DNA of 64,000 bases from Bryobacteraceae bacterium (GCA_019752335.1 JAIEMJ010000016.1:1-64000), one strand, 5' to 3'; shown: positions 39,760-50,094, counted from the stretch's first letter. Numbers and translations: made by a program. The notes: generated by a model not told the origin, from the sequence alone.

Positions 39760-42700
39760 ATGTTTCTGCGCTGCTTCTTTCTTGTTAGCGTGCTGGCCAC
39801 GCTCGCCACCGCTCAATCGACCATCGGTATCGGGCAGGGCGCTCCCTCCGACGCGATCCGCCAGCGCTTCTTCACCAACTACTACCGCGGCCGCTTCCCG
39901 TCGCTCACTTCGCTCCCCCCGCTCACCTCGGTAAGCGTTTTCGGCGGTACGGGCTACCTGCAGGAATTCCCCGACCTCACCAAGAATGCCGGCCTGCGCC
40001 ACGCGATTATTGTCGGCAAGACGATTGTCGACCCGGACGGCTTCTTCATCGACACCTACCAAGTCTATTCTTCGATGTACGCCTACTACATCAGTGGCGG
40101 ACTCGGCTTCGCCAATTTGGGCTTCCCGATTTCTGACACCGACATCGTCGAAGTGCGCGACTCAGCCACCGGAACCACCATCAATACGTTTCAATACCAG
40201 TTCTTTGAGCGGAATTACGCCTTGTTCGTCTGGAGTTCAACGCCGGATTCGACATCGACCAACACCAATTTCGCCTTGCGCGAGCCATTTTTGACGCGCT
40301 GGAAGGCCCTGGGCCAACTGAGCGGACTGGGCGGGATGACGAGCGTGGAAGCCACAATCACGCGCGACATCGTCACCGCCACGCAGGTGAATTTCCAGAA
40401 CGGGTACCTCTTCAATACCACCGCGGGACCGTCGGCCGGCCGCATCGTGGCGGTTCGCGAGCCGATTAACTCTGTTTACCGCGCCAATGGTGGACCCGCC
40501 GGGCGCCTCGGCCTGCCCCTCAACGACGAACTCGTCCTCGCCAATGGCCGCCGGCGCCAGACCTTTCAGGGCGCGAGCATCGAGTACGGTGGGAACGAAA
40601 CGCCCGTGCTGCGCAACGCCGTTTTTGCCGTCTCGCTCACCTCCGTGGGCTCAGTCCGGCTGAATTTGAACGACACGCTGCCGATTGGCACGCAGATCGT
40701 CACGAACGCGGGCGAGAGCGTCACCGACCGTGACGTTTCCTGGACCACGTCGAACTCGCGGGTGATTCAGATTGCGGTGGGGGCCAACCAGACCGGGACG
40801 GCCACACTGCGCGCGGTGGGCGGTGGTAGCGCTTTTGTGACGGCTACCAGCGAGGGCAAGACGTCCGCGCCGCTAACGGTCTTCGTCTCGGCGCCCTGTT
40901 GCGCGGTGGGGGAAGGCGCGCCGACGGCCGCCTTGCAACAGTCCTTTCAGGATGCCATTGCGCGCAACCGTCTGACGCCACGCCTGCCCTCGGCCTCTCC
41001 GGTCCAGCGCTTTGGAGCCGGCTATCTCCAGGAATTCGTCACGGCGGACGCCGCCACCCGCTTCGTGCTCGCCAAGCCCGATTCCAGTTCGCTCGCCTAC
41101 CTGCTCACTGGCGGACTCCTCAATGCGTACGAGGCCAATGGCGGCCCCGCCGGTGCGCTCGGCTATCCGTCCAGCGACCCCAGCGCTACCGGACGGCAGC
41201 TTTTCGAGAATCAGGCGGCGCTGGCTGGCGATCCTGTGCGCGCCGTGAGTGGCGTGATTCTTACGCGCTGGGCGCAGTTGGGTTACGAAACCGGCGCGTT
41301 GGGCAATCCCAGCGGTGAAGTCTCACGTTTTCTTACATTTAACGCCACGGCCGGGCGCGCGCAGAGCTTCCGCAATGGCGCGATTCTGGTGGCCGAGACC
41401 GGCCCGCAAGCCAACCGGGCCTTCTTCGTCGTGGGTCCGGTGGCGGCGAAGTACGCTGAACTTGGCGGGGCATTGGGCGCGGCGGGCTTGCCCTTGAGCG
41501 ACGAGTTCCAGGTCGGCGCCAGCCGCCGGCAGGAGTTCGAGGGCGCGACCTACGACTATACGCCGGGTGAGAATCTGGTCCGGGTTACCGATAAGGCCCG
41601 CCGCCCCACGGTGCTGCCGACGCCGGCGACGGTGGTCGCGGGAAACCGCGTGCGGCTTTCGGTGGGTGGCTTTGCCGAAGGCGCCCAACTGCGTATCTCG
41701 GTCACCGGCCAAGCGGATTTCACCGTCTCCACCACCACCGGCGCGTATGCTTGGGACGTCTTCGTGCCCACGACAGCCCGGACGGGCGCCGTCACCGTCC
41801 GCGCGGTCGCCGTGGGAGGCACCAGTCCACCGAGCGCCGAGGCCGTCTATCAGGTCCGCGCGCTGGCGGACATCCGCTTTACGTTGACGAAGGTTCGCGG
41901 CGACACACAGACGGGCCCGCCCGGCGCCGTCCTACCGGTGGCGCTGCGGATTGCTTTGCGCGACGAATTTGGTTCGCCGGTGGTGAATTCGCCGGTCCGG
42001 TTCAATCCGTCGCCGGGCGGCGTGATCGCACGGCCGGAGGTGATTACCAATGGCCAGGGCGAGGCGGAAACCACCATGCGCTTGCCGCCTGGTGAAGGCG
42101 TGGCGTTGGCTACGGCCGAGGCCGGACGGCAGGCGGTGACGTTCAGCTTCCGTGTCGCGGCTCAGTCGCTGAACAACTTTCCGCGCCTGACCCAGAACAG
42201 CGAAGAAAAGCTGGGTAACGGCGCCGAGACGCTGAACCGGAAGGGCGCGCTGCTGGCCGCCATGGCTTCGGTTCTGCGTTACCACCAGGGCCGGGGTGAA
42301 CTTGCCCAGCCCAATGGGCCGGCCGAGCCGCTGGTGCTCAACCAATTCCTGCGCGACGCCTGCGTTTTCGATGGCTCCAGTAATCGCATTTGCGACTCTT
42401 TTCTGCCGGCCTTCGACGCACCTGGCGAGCAGATTCTCAATCCGTGGCGCGTGGGCCTGTTTACGGGAGGTGGGGTGGATGTCTCAGTGGAAGCGCCGGC
42501 CTCCTCCACGATTCGCGATCTGGTCGCCGCCGGATCACCGGTGATTGCCGCACTGTCGCTCACCCTGAATGGTCAACCGGCCGGTTCGCACTTTGTCGTC
42601 GCCATGGGCATTGATGGGGCGGGCTCCGAGATCCTGCATGATCCGAGCCCGGCGCTCAATCGCACCAGCCTGGCCGAGTATCTGAACGGCTTCACGAACT

Positions 42701-43716
42701 CGGCCGGCGCCTGGCGCGGCGTGCTTACGGGCGCTTTTCGGCTTCTGCCGCGCGCTCCCGCGCCGGGCCAGTTCCTCGTCCATACGAACGCGCAGGTCGG
42801 CTTGGCGTCGGTGGCGGGGGACTGCGGCCGGACGCTGGAGTTTCCGCAGGTGGCGGCGGTGCCTGCCGGTGTTCCCTTGGCTTCGGCGCCGCCCGCGTTG
42901 CGCTTCCGGGCCTGCGTGGCTACGCCGCCCGTGAATGACCCTTTCCAGCTCGACCTCGCGTCGGCGGCCGCGTATCGCGCCGTCCTGACCGACTTGGGCC
43001 AGCCCGCGCAGCGGGTGGAGCTTTCCGCCGCCACGCCGGCCGCTTACCGGGTCTCCCGTCCCAACGGCGCCCAGTTGCTGGTGGCGGCGCAGACGCTCAC
43101 CGTGCGGGCCGATCAGGTGGTGAACGCCGCGAGTTTCTCCCGCATTCTGGCTCCTGGAGCCCTGGTGAGCATCTTCGGGGCTGGCCTTTCAGCCGCGGGG
43201 AGCCCGACCGCGCTGGAGGTGGATGGCGCGCCGGCCGCGATTGGCTTTGTTTCGCCTTTCCAGATCAACGCCCAGATCCCACCCACGGCCAGCCCCGGGC
43301 AAGCCACCTTGCGCGTCCGTTCGCCTTTCGGAGTGACGGAACAGCCCATCACCATCTCGCCGGTGGCGCCAGCCATCTTCCAACTGGGAGGCGGCATCGG
43401 GGCCGTCGTGAACCAGGATGGACAAATCAATGGGCCCACGGCTCCAGTCAGCCGTGGGCAGGTGATTGTTGTCTATGGTACGGGCTTCGGCGCGACGCGC
43501 GCGCAAGGTCAGTTGCAGATTGCCGCGAGCCCGATGACCGCCTTTTTGAATGATCAGGCCGTGACCGTAAACTACGCCGGACTCACGCCAGGCTTTGTCG
43601 GCCTCTATCAGGCTAACCTGCTGATCCCAAATAACTTGCCGCCATTGCTGGACTACCGTCTGGTGCTTCGCCAAGCGGGTGTCGAGAGCAATGCCGTCAC
43701 GGTCTCCGTCCAATAG
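39760..43716 (+). CDS. Giant secreted LGFP/Ig-like/C39-like protein with Solibacter C-terminal domain
   Basis: 1318 residues with a signal peptide (MFLRCFFLVSVLATLATAQ). LGFP-type repeats occur at about 170-290 and 395-610 (YRANGGPAGRLGLPLNDE, KYAELGGALGAAGLPLSDE), with a Big-type Ig domain between them. A further Ig-like domain lies at 615-800. A peptidase-C39-like segment follows (GSHFVVAMGIDG...ILHDPSP), in which the expected catalytic Cys is replaced (RKGALLAAMASVLRYH). The C-terminal ~230 residues, with VVNAASFSRILAPGALVSIFG, fit TIGR03437. Probably a surface or wall-binding protein. It starts 40 bases after gspD and may be secreted by that system. Confidence 0.8.
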   Translation: MFLRCFFLVSVLATLATAQSTIGIGQGAPSDAIRQRFFTNYYRGRFPSLTSLPPLTSVSVFGGTGYLQEFPDLTKNAGLRHAIIVGKTIVDPDGFFIDTYQVYSSMYAYYISGGLGFANLGFPISDTDIVEVRDSATGTTINTFQYQFFERNYALFVWSSTPDSTSTNTNFALREPFLTRWKALGQLSGLGGMTSVEATITRDIVTATQVNFQNGYLFNTTAGPSAGRIVAVREPINSVYRANGGPAGRLGLPLNDELVLANGRRRQTFQGASIEYGGNETPVLRNAVFAVSLTSVGSVRLNLNDTLPIGTQIVTNAGESVTDRDVSWTTSNSRVIQIAVGANQTGTATLRAVGGGSAFVTATSEGKTSAPLTVFVSAPCCAVGEGAPTAALQQSFQDAIARNRLTPRLPSASPVQRFGAGYLQEFVTADAATRFVLAKPDSSSLAYLLTGGLLNAYEANGGPAGALGYPSSDPSATGRQLFENQAALAGDPVRAVSGVILTRWAQLGYETGALGNPSGEVSRFLTFNATAGRAQSFRNGAILVAETGPQANRAFFVVGPVAAKYAELGGALGAAGLPLSDEFQVGASRRQEFEGATYDYTPGENLVRVTDKARRPTVLPTPATVVAGNRVRLSVGGFAEGAQLRISVTGQADFTVSTTTGAYAWDVFVPTTARTGAVTVRAVAVGGTSPPSAEAVYQVRALADIRFTLTKVRGDTQTGPPGAVLPVALRIALRDEFGSPVVNSPVRFNPSPGGVIARPEVITNGQGEAETTMRLPPGEGVALATAEAGRQAVTFSFRVAAQSLNNFPRLTQNSEEKLGNGAETLNRKGALLAAMASVLRYHQGRGELAQPNGPAEPLVLNQFLRDACVFDGSSNRICDSFLPAFDAPGEQILNPWRVGLFTGGGVDVSVEAPASSTIRDLVAAGSPVIAALSLTLNGQPAGSHFVVAMGIDGAGSEILHDPSPALNRTSLAEYLNGFTNSAGAWRGVLTGAFRLLPRAPAPGQFLVHTNAQVGLASVAGDCGRTLEFPQVAAVPAGVPLASAPPALRFRACVATPPVNDPFQLDLASAAAYRAVLTDLGQPAQRVELSAATPAAYRVSRPNGAQLLVAAQTLTVRADQVVNAASFSRILAPGALVSIFGAGLSAAGSPTALEVDGAPAAIGFVSPFQINAQIPPTASPGQATLRVRSPFGVTEQPITISPVAPAIFQLGGGIGAVVNQDGQINGPTAPVSRGQVIVVYGTGFGATRAQGQLQIAASPMTAFLNDQAVTVNYAGLTPGFVGLYQANLLIPNNLPPLLDYRLVLRQAGVESNAVTVSVQ

Positions 43717-44060
43717 TTGGCACGCCAAGTTGACCTCCCCAAGCCGCCTGTGTTCTACTGGAGCTAGGGTTTTGGCAGGAGTAGACGTAAAATCTATTCC
43801 CCAGGTCTTGGTACTTCCTTGTCTGCGCTTGACTTTTTAGCTTGAGCAATGGTAAAAGTACTAGGTCTGCGTCCAAGGACTCGAGCGGCATTCATTATGT
43901 TCGTGAATCCCGCGAGCACAGAAAAAGTCAGTTCTAAAGAAGTCACACGATTTGAGCTCAGCAAGTTGCACAGTACAACAAGGTCAGTTAATCGAGGCTC
44001 AGGTTGTTAGAGAACTTCTCATCAATTCACAAAAAATTAAACTCTCTCAAGGAGATAGAA
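43717..44060. other. Intergenic region with a possible promoter for the next gene
   Basis: 344 bases without a supported gene. TTGACT at 43829-43834 and TAAAAG at 43853-43858 (18-base spacer) form a moderate sigma-70-like promoter and would give a ~195-base untranslated leader. The strong AAGGAG ribosome site sits at 44049-44054. AT content rises towards the start codon. Confidence 0.4.
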
Positions 44061-46337
44061 ATGTCAGATTTTCGTAAATCTGCTTTGACTGTCGCTTTCG
44101 GCGCCCTTCTTACGGCTTCCGCGGCGATGGCTCAGCTACCCGGCGTTGGTCCCGTGCCCATTCAGGGCTATGGTGCCAATAGCATCAATGTTCCGACGCA
44201 GAACCTGATCTGCAGCGTGTCCTCGGTGCCGCTCACCGTGCGCACGGAAGGATTCTCCGAGTTGCTCGGCGACGTTCGGCTCACCTGCAATGGTGGCCTC
44301 CAGGTGAACAGCCGCAACTGGCGCGTCGGCACGGACACGGCTCCGGCTGCTCCGCTGCCCCAGTTGGTGAACCTCTCGGTCACGCTCTCGACGCCGGTGA
44401 CGAGCCGCCTCGTCGGTGGCACCAATATGACCGAAGCTCTCTTGTTCATCGGTGGCGCGAGTGGTGAAGAAGCCACGAACGCAATCGGCGGCACGTCCGT
44501 TACCAACCAGAACCCCTGCCCGGTGGCCAACGTAAACGCCAATGGCGTCTGCTCCACGCTGGCGGCTCTTGACGGTACGAACAACACCACCCCGACTCCT
44601 GGCAACAGCCGCCCCACGGCGGTAGGTATCAACCTCGGCGCCGCGACGTCGGAAGCTTCGAACCCGATCAATGTATTCCAGGGTCAGTTGCAGAATTCCA
44701 ACACCGTGGTATTTCTCGGCGTTCCGGTCAGCCAGGTTGACTCTTCGCAGAATCCGAACATCGTCAATGCTTTGACGTTGTACGTTCTCTCGATCAGCCC
44801 CACGCAGACCCCGAACAACCTGCTCTACACCGGTCAGCCGATCAGTGTTCCCTTCGTGAAGAACTTCCGTATTAAGAATCTTCGCGGTGCGATCCCCGGC
44901 GCGGCTGCCCCGAACGGTCAGGTTTCGGCCTTCCTTTCGATTCAGAACCCGCCTGCCAATCTTCAGTTGAGCTCCGCTTCGGCTGTGGTTGGTTTCGTGC
45001 AGCTCGGCCTCACCTTTGATCGCCGTACGGCCATCAATGACGGCGCCTCCGGCGGTCTCGCCTACGCCCAGTGCGACGACATCAATCGCAACCTCGCGGT
45101 TGACGCCACCAGCACGAGCCTCGGCTCCAGCAACCAGTCCGGTCTACTCCTCCGTTACACGGAAGGTTATGCCAACTCGTTCAAGATCCGCGGTTTCTTG
45201 CCTGGTCAGTCTCAGGCGTTCGACCAGAACGATCCCACGGTTATCTACAACTCTGAGTCCGGCTTCTACAACACTCGCTGGGCTGGTCTTTCGAATGGCA
45301 TTGACCGCGCCGGCATCGCCGACACGGGCACTCGTCTTCGCGCTGGTTTCGGTACGGTTCCTGCGAATATCCGCCTCTATGTTACCGTTGGTAACGTAAA
45401 CGGTTCCAGCACGGCCTCCATCGGCGCTTATGGTGTGGTTACCGACGCGACGGGCGCCAACCAGAGCCCGATCACGGTTCCGGTCTTCTCCACCACCACC
45501 ACGCCCTACACGGCGACCACTACCGGCGTCACCTTTGGTAACGTGTTGACTCCGTTTGGCCCGACCGCCTTCTCGGGTCCCGCCGGTTCGCCGTTCCAGT
45601 CGCTTTCCAGCACCCAGGGCTATGTCCAGGTCGCGGTTACCAACGGCGCGGCTTCCTTCACCTGGGAAGTCTACTCCGCTGATCCCCGCAACCCCGAAGC
45701 CGCCCTCTTCCAAGTGATCGCCGCCTGGCGCTTCTCGCAGAACCCCGGCCTCGGTACCTCGACGGTTCAGGGTAGCTTCGCTCCGATCAACTCGACCGCC
45801 ACCGCGTCTGGCTTCCTGGTTCCGATTCCGCGCTTCCAGGACACCTCCACGCCTGCCACGTTGTTCCGTCTCGATAGCTGCGTCACGAACCTGCTCTTCC
45901 CGTTCGTCACCAATATCGCTCCGTTCGACACTGGCTTGGCGATCAGCAACACCTCGTTGTCCAACCCCGGTACCGGTGAGCTCTTCCCGCTCGTCGCCGT
46001 GGCCACGCAGCAGGGCGCTTGCTCCGTCAACTACTTCGGCTTCACCGGCTCTGGCCGTGGTGCTGCCCCGGCTCCCGCCACCTCTGGCGTGATTCCGGCC
46101 GGTCAGACCTTGGTCTGGACGTTGTCCGCTGGTGGTGGTGCTCCCTTCGGTAACATCCCGGCTACCCCCGGATTCCAGGGCTACATCATCGCTCAGTGCG
46201 CCTTCCGCTACGCTCACGGCTACGCCTTCATCAGCGACATCGGCGCGACGCAACTCGCGCAGGGCTACCTGGCCCTCGTGATGGATGCGGCCCTCGGCTC
46301 CCGCACCGGTAACTCCAGCGAATCCTTGGGTAACTAG
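44061..46337 (+). CDS. Abundant exported protein, possibly surface-layer-like
   Basis: 758 residues from ATG 44061 with AAGGAG 7 bases upstream. Signal peptide MSDFRKSALTVAFGALLTASAAMAQ. The mature protein is rich in Asn, Thr, Ser, Ala and Gly with few charges, a pattern of beta-rich surface proteins. It has six or more cysteines (LICS, LTCNGG, NPCPV, GVCS, DSCVTN, GACSV). Codon choice differs from neighbours, with more T-ending codons such as GGT, CGT and GTT, as in highly expressed genes. It ends at a strong UUCG terminator. I know no family name; it may be cargo of the adjacent secretion system. Confidence 0.72.
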   Translation: MSDFRKSALTVAFGALLTASAAMAQLPGVGPVPIQGYGANSINVPTQNLICSVSSVPLTVRTEGFSELLGDVRLTCNGGLQVNSRNWRVGTDTAPAAPLPQLVNLSVTLSTPVTSRLVGGTNMTEALLFIGGASGEEATNAIGGTSVTNQNPCPVANVNANGVCSTLAALDGTNNTTPTPGNSRPTAVGINLGAATSEASNPINVFQGQLQNSNTVVFLGVPVSQVDSSQNPNIVNALTLYVLSISPTQTPNNLLYTGQPISVPFVKNFRIKNLRGAIPGAAAPNGQVSAFLSIQNPPANLQLSSASAVVGFVQLGLTFDRRTAINDGASGGLAYAQCDDINRNLAVDATSTSLGSSNQSGLLLRYTEGYANSFKIRGFLPGQSQAFDQNDPTVIYNSESGFYNTRWAGLSNGIDRAGIADTGTRLRAGFGTVPANIRLYVTVGNVNGSSTASIGAYGVVTDATGANQSPITVPVFSTTTTPYTATTTGVTFGNVLTPFGPTAFSGPAGSPFQSLSSTQGYVQVAVTNGAASFTWEVYSADPRNPEAALFQVIAAWRFSQNPGLGTSTVQGSFAPINSTATASGFLVPIPRFQDTSTPATLFRLDSCVTNLLFPFVTNIAPFDTGLAISNTSLSNPGTGELFPLVAVATQQGACSVNYFGFTGSGRGAAPAPATSGVIPAGQTLVWTLSAGGGAPFGNIPATPGFQGYIIAQCAFRYAHGYAFISDIGATQLAQGYLALVMDAALGSRTGNSSESLGN

Positions 46338-46378
46338 TCATCGACTAGGCCAAGGCCGCTGCGGTTTCGCAGAACAGA

Positions 46379-46413
46379 AAAAGGGGAGGGGACTTCGGTC
46401 CTCTCCCCTTTTT
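46379..46413 (+). terminator. Rho-independent terminator with UUCG tetraloop
   Basis: GGGGAGGGGA (46383-46392) pairs with TCCTCTCCCC (46399-46408) with one G-U, closed by C(UUCG)G at 46393-46398 and followed by five T. An A-run before the stem makes it bidirectional in form. Confidence 0.92.
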
Positions 46414-46539
46414 CGCTTTAGGTCAGCTAGTACCGGGCGCATTGTGCTAGTATTTTATTACGCGTCCTACCCGCGCCAGAGGCCCATGGTCCAGCGCGCC
46501 TCTCCCTGTCCCAAATCTCTAAGTGTGAGCAGATTACAG

Positions 46540-49500
46540 ATGAACCTCGCTTTTCGCCAATCCCTTCTGTTTGTGGCCCTTGCCTTGCCGGCCCTCACCC
46601 AGACGCGCAACATAGTGGTCCTACCCGCTGGCCCCCCCAGCGACCTCGTCAATCGGAACGCCACCCTTCTGAACGCGGATACCTTTAACTCCTCCGGTAC
46701 CGTTGCCGTCGGCCTCGACGCCTACGCTGCCTTTACCCTTCCGAACGGCACAAAGACCTACGTGGTCGCCCGTGGTGCGAGCAATACCGTTACCGTCCTG
46801 ACTAATGCCACCAGCGGCAGTACGGTCACTCGTACGATTGATCTTCCCACCGGAACCACCGATGCCTACCTCACCCCAGACGGCCGCCGCCTGCTTACCG
46901 TCTCCCTCAACGAATCCGCGATGACGGTCATCGAAACCGTGAACGACACGGTTGTCGTGCGTGTGCCTCTGTCCGCCCCCGCCAATACGGTGGTCACCAA
47001 CTTCGAATCCAGCCGCGCCTTTACTTCGTCGCCCAACGGAGCGGTGGTCACCGCGATTGACCTCACCACGAACGCTGCCATTGGCACGGTCTCCGTCCCT
47101 AGCGAAATTACGCTAGTTAGCGGCCTGGCAGTCGGCCCGAATGGACTCATCTACGTGAGCGCGGTCAACCGTCTCTTCGAGATTGATCCGCGCACCGTCC
47201 AACTCACGGCCGCCGCCGCCATCGTCCTTACCGGTTCGCCCGGGCGTCCCCAATTCACGCCGGACGGCACACGCGCCCTAATGACCAACTTCACGCCCAT
47301 CAGCGGCGGCTCCGCCCTGATCCTGGCCGATTTAGTCAATCGTTCCACTCAGTTCACCAGCCTGAGCGGACTCACGCTCGACCGAATCCGCATGGTCTCC
47401 AATAGCTTGGCCTACGGATACGCCCCGGGCAGCCAAACTCTCTACAACATCAATTTGACGCCGTTACAAATCACGCCCGTAAACACCGCTGGCTTGCCGC
47501 CGCTCACGAACTTCCGCGGCTTGAGCAGTTCCAACGAAGCGCCCCAGAATCGGTTCCTTTATGTGGGCAACGGCACCACGGTTTATCGCGTCGACATTGC
47601 CACTAACACCGTCACCGGTACGCTCGCCCTAACCAACAACGCTGGCGCCCCGCTCTTCCAGGCGCAGCCCTCGTCGGCCGCGCTCGCCAATCTCTTTGCC
47701 GTCAACCAACAGCAGTTTGTCGCCATTAGTGGCACCACTCTCCCGATGGTCGTCCGGGCGCTCGACGGAGCCGGCTTGCCGATTGTCGGCGCCGCCGTGA
47801 CCTACTCCACTACCGCCAATGGAGTCACCATCGCCAATCCCACGGTGCTCACCAACTCCGAAGGCTACGCGCAGACCACCGCCACGGTCCCCAATTTCCA
47901 AACCAGCCTCACCGTCGTCGCTACGGTCGGCACCGGCAACACGCAGGTCTTCACCTTGAACGTCGGGTTTGGAGGTGGAAGCGGCGGCGGAGGTGGCACC
48001 GGCCGCATCACGATCCTGAGCGGCAATGGGCAGATCATTTTCGCCAACTCACCCACCCCGCAGCCCATGCGGGTCCGCGTCACCGACGGCAACGGCAACC
48101 CGGTTCCCACGGCCACAGTGACGTGGACCATCACTGGGGGTAATGGCCAACTCGGCAACACCGATACCCTCACCGATTCTGATGGCATCGCCACCAATCA
48201 GTCCTATGCCGGACCCCTTCTATTCGGTAACTTTGCTTCCTTCGTGCGTAACTCCCTGACGGCCACCACGAGCTTGGGCTCCGTCACTTTCTCGCACATC
48301 ACCATCCCGCGATTCCTGGACGGCAACTCCAATCCTACTCCTGCGGCGCCTCCGGCCATTGCTCAAATCTTCCCGCTCAACAACGCGGAAATTCGCGGCG
48401 CTAACGGCTCCACAATTAAAGGCGCCTTCCAATTCCGGATCTCTTCGCAACTCGGCCTCAACAACCTACAGGGCATTTCGGGCATCGGTGTCGAAGCTCA
48501 AACGCTGCCGCAGGAGGGCTCTCTCGACACTGTCTCCTCGCAAACCGCTCGTTGCGCGGACAACCCCCTCAGCGGTGACAATGGCATCGTCACCTGCGAC
48601 CTTGTGGTTGGCGGCCGCGTCGGGACCTCGGTGCTAAATATCATTGTCGGCGGTTTCCAATCGTTCAAGTTCCCCTACACCGTTACCCAGGGCCCGCCTA
48701 AGAACATCACCGGTCTTAGCGGCAACAACCAGACCGGTGTCTCTGGCCGGACACTAAATCGTTCGCTTGTCGCGCGCATCGATGACGGCTTTGGCACCAA
48801 CCTGAATGGCATTCGGGTCACCTGGACCATCCAGTCCGGTAGCGCCACTCTCGTCGAGACCATCAGCACCTCCGGCCGGGGCCTGGTACAGGACCCCAAT
48901 GATCCCCTGGGCGCCATCGGCAGCGACGGCTTGGTCTCCACCAACATCCGCCTGGGCAACTCCCCGGGTGATATCCGCGTCCGTGCATCGGTGACGCCCA
49001 CCATCTTTGCCGACTTCACCGTCACCAACTCCCTCGCGATCTCCAACCTCAACAAGGTCGATGGCGACAACCAGTCCGCCGTGATCAACACGGCATTCGC
49101 CAATCCCCTGGTTGTGGAAGTCCGCGATACCAATGGCGTGGTCGCGCCGGGCGTTCCGGTGACCTTTACCTCCAACGGGGGCGTCACCATTTCCAACACG
49201 ACTGTAACTACGGACAACAACGGCCGCGCTCGAGTGACGGCTACCGCCGGGCCCGCCGTCGGCAGCTATACCGTCACTGCCGCGTCCGGAACCTTCACGG
49301 CTACCTTCACGCTGAGCGCCACGCCGCTCGGCCCCACCATCTCCTCCATCGTCAACGGAGCTAGCTTCCAGCCCGGACTCTCGCCGTGCGCCATCGCCCA
49401 AATCAATGGCACGAACTTCGCCACGGGGATCAATGGCACCATCTCCGGCCAGTCCATCGTTGGCCCGCTGGCCACCACCCTCAACGGCATCAGCGTGCAG

Positions 49501-50064
49501 ATCGGCGGCGTCAACGTCCCGCTCTTCAACGTCAGCAACATCTCTGGCCGGGAGAGCCTGTCCTTCCAGGTACCCTGCGAACAGTCGCCCGGTCCGGTCA
49601 CGCTCACGCTTCGCTCCGGCACGAACTCCGTCAACCGTAGCGTGACGATTGACCCCTACGCTCCCGGCATCTTCACCTCGCCCGACGCCTCAGGCCGCCA
49701 GACCGTCGTCGCGGTGAAGGCCAACGGCACCTACGTCTCGTCCACGAATCCGGCCGAGCTGAACGAAGACATTCGCGTCTACGTCACCGGCCTCGGCCAG
49801 GGCTCGCCCTTCATCAACACCAACACTCCCGGCACCGGCACGCAACGCGTGAACGCCCCGGTTGTCGTCGGCCTCAACAATGAGGGCATCCAAGCCCGCG
49901 TGGAGGACACCCTCTACGCCCCCACGCTCATCGGCGTGTACATCGTCACCTTCCGCATGCCCGCCACCGGACCCACTGGCCTCAACCGCCCGTTCGTCAT
50001 CGCTGTGCAGGGCCCCGACGGCAACCTCACCTATAGCCAGTCGGCCGTTATCGACGTTCGTTAA
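46540..50064 (+). CDS. Giant secreted beta-propeller/invasin-Ig protein with Solibacter C-terminal domain
   Basis: 1174 residues from ATG 46540; the frame is open further upstream but the signal peptide MNLAFRQSLLFVALALPALTQ starts here. Residues about 20-390 look like a YVTN/NHL-type beta-propeller (NTVTVLTNATSGSTV, DAYLTPDGRRLLTVSL, PGRPQFTPDGTRALMTN). Four Big_1/invasin-like Ig domains follow (near 400-470, 485-570, 715-830 and 835-920), with a Gly-rich linker at about 478-487. The end, SSIVNGASFQPGLSPCAIAQINGTNF and ...YAPGIFTS, is TIGR03437. Extracellular, likely adhesive or structural. Confidence 0.8.
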   Translation: MNLAFRQSLLFVALALPALTQTRNIVVLPAGPPSDLVNRNATLLNADTFNSSGTVAVGLDAYAAFTLPNGTKTYVVARGASNTVTVLTNATSGSTVTRTIDLPTGTTDAYLTPDGRRLLTVSLNESAMTVIETVNDTVVVRVPLSAPANTVVTNFESSRAFTSSPNGAVVTAIDLTTNAAIGTVSVPSEITLVSGLAVGPNGLIYVSAVNRLFEIDPRTVQLTAAAAIVLTGSPGRPQFTPDGTRALMTNFTPISGGSALILADLVNRSTQFTSLSGLTLDRIRMVSNSLAYGYAPGSQTLYNINLTPLQITPVNTAGLPPLTNFRGLSSSNEAPQNRFLYVGNGTTVYRVDIATNTVTGTLALTNNAGAPLFQAQPSSAALANLFAVNQQQFVAISGTTLPMVVRALDGAGLPIVGAAVTYSTTANGVTIANPTVLTNSEGYAQTTATVPNFQTSLTVVATVGTGNTQVFTLNVGFGGGSGGGGGTGRITILSGNGQIIFANSPTPQPMRVRVTDGNGNPVPTATVTWTITGGNGQLGNTDTLTDSDGIATNQSYAGPLLFGNFASFVRNSLTATTSLGSVTFSHITIPRFLDGNSNPTPAAPPAIAQIFPLNNAEIRGANGSTIKGAFQFRISSQLGLNNLQGISGIGVEAQTLPQEGSLDTVSSQTARCADNPLSGDNGIVTCDLVVGGRVGTSVLNIIVGGFQSFKFPYTVTQGPPKNITGLSGNNQTGVSGRTLNRSLVARIDDGFGTNLNGIRVTWTIQSGSATLVETISTSGRGLVQDPNDPLGAIGSDGLVSTNIRLGNSPGDIRVRASVTPTIFADFTVTNSLAISNLNKVDGDNQSAVINTAFANPLVVEVRDTNGVVAPGVPVTFTSNGGVTISNTTVTTDNNGRARVTATAGPAVGSYTVTAASGTFTATFTLSATPLGPTISSIVNGASFQPGLSPCAIAQINGTNFATGINGTISGQSIVGPLATTLNGISVQIGGVNVPLFNVSNISGRESLSFQVPCEQSPGPVTLTLRSGTNSVNRSVTIDPYAPGIFTSPDASGRQTVVAVKANGTYVSSTNPAELNEDIRVYVTGLGQGSPFINTNTPGTGTQRVNAPVVVGLNNEGIQARVEDTLYAPTLIGVYIVTFRMPATGPTGLNRPFVIAVQGPDGNLTYSQSAVIDVR

Positions 50065-50094
50065 ACCCAGCGCTAAGCACGCGCCAAAAGAAGA

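Noticed and set aside
45144-46253. 369-codon open frame on the minus strand
   Set aside because: Antisense shadow of the abundant exported protein, Gly/Arg/Asp-rich with no motif.
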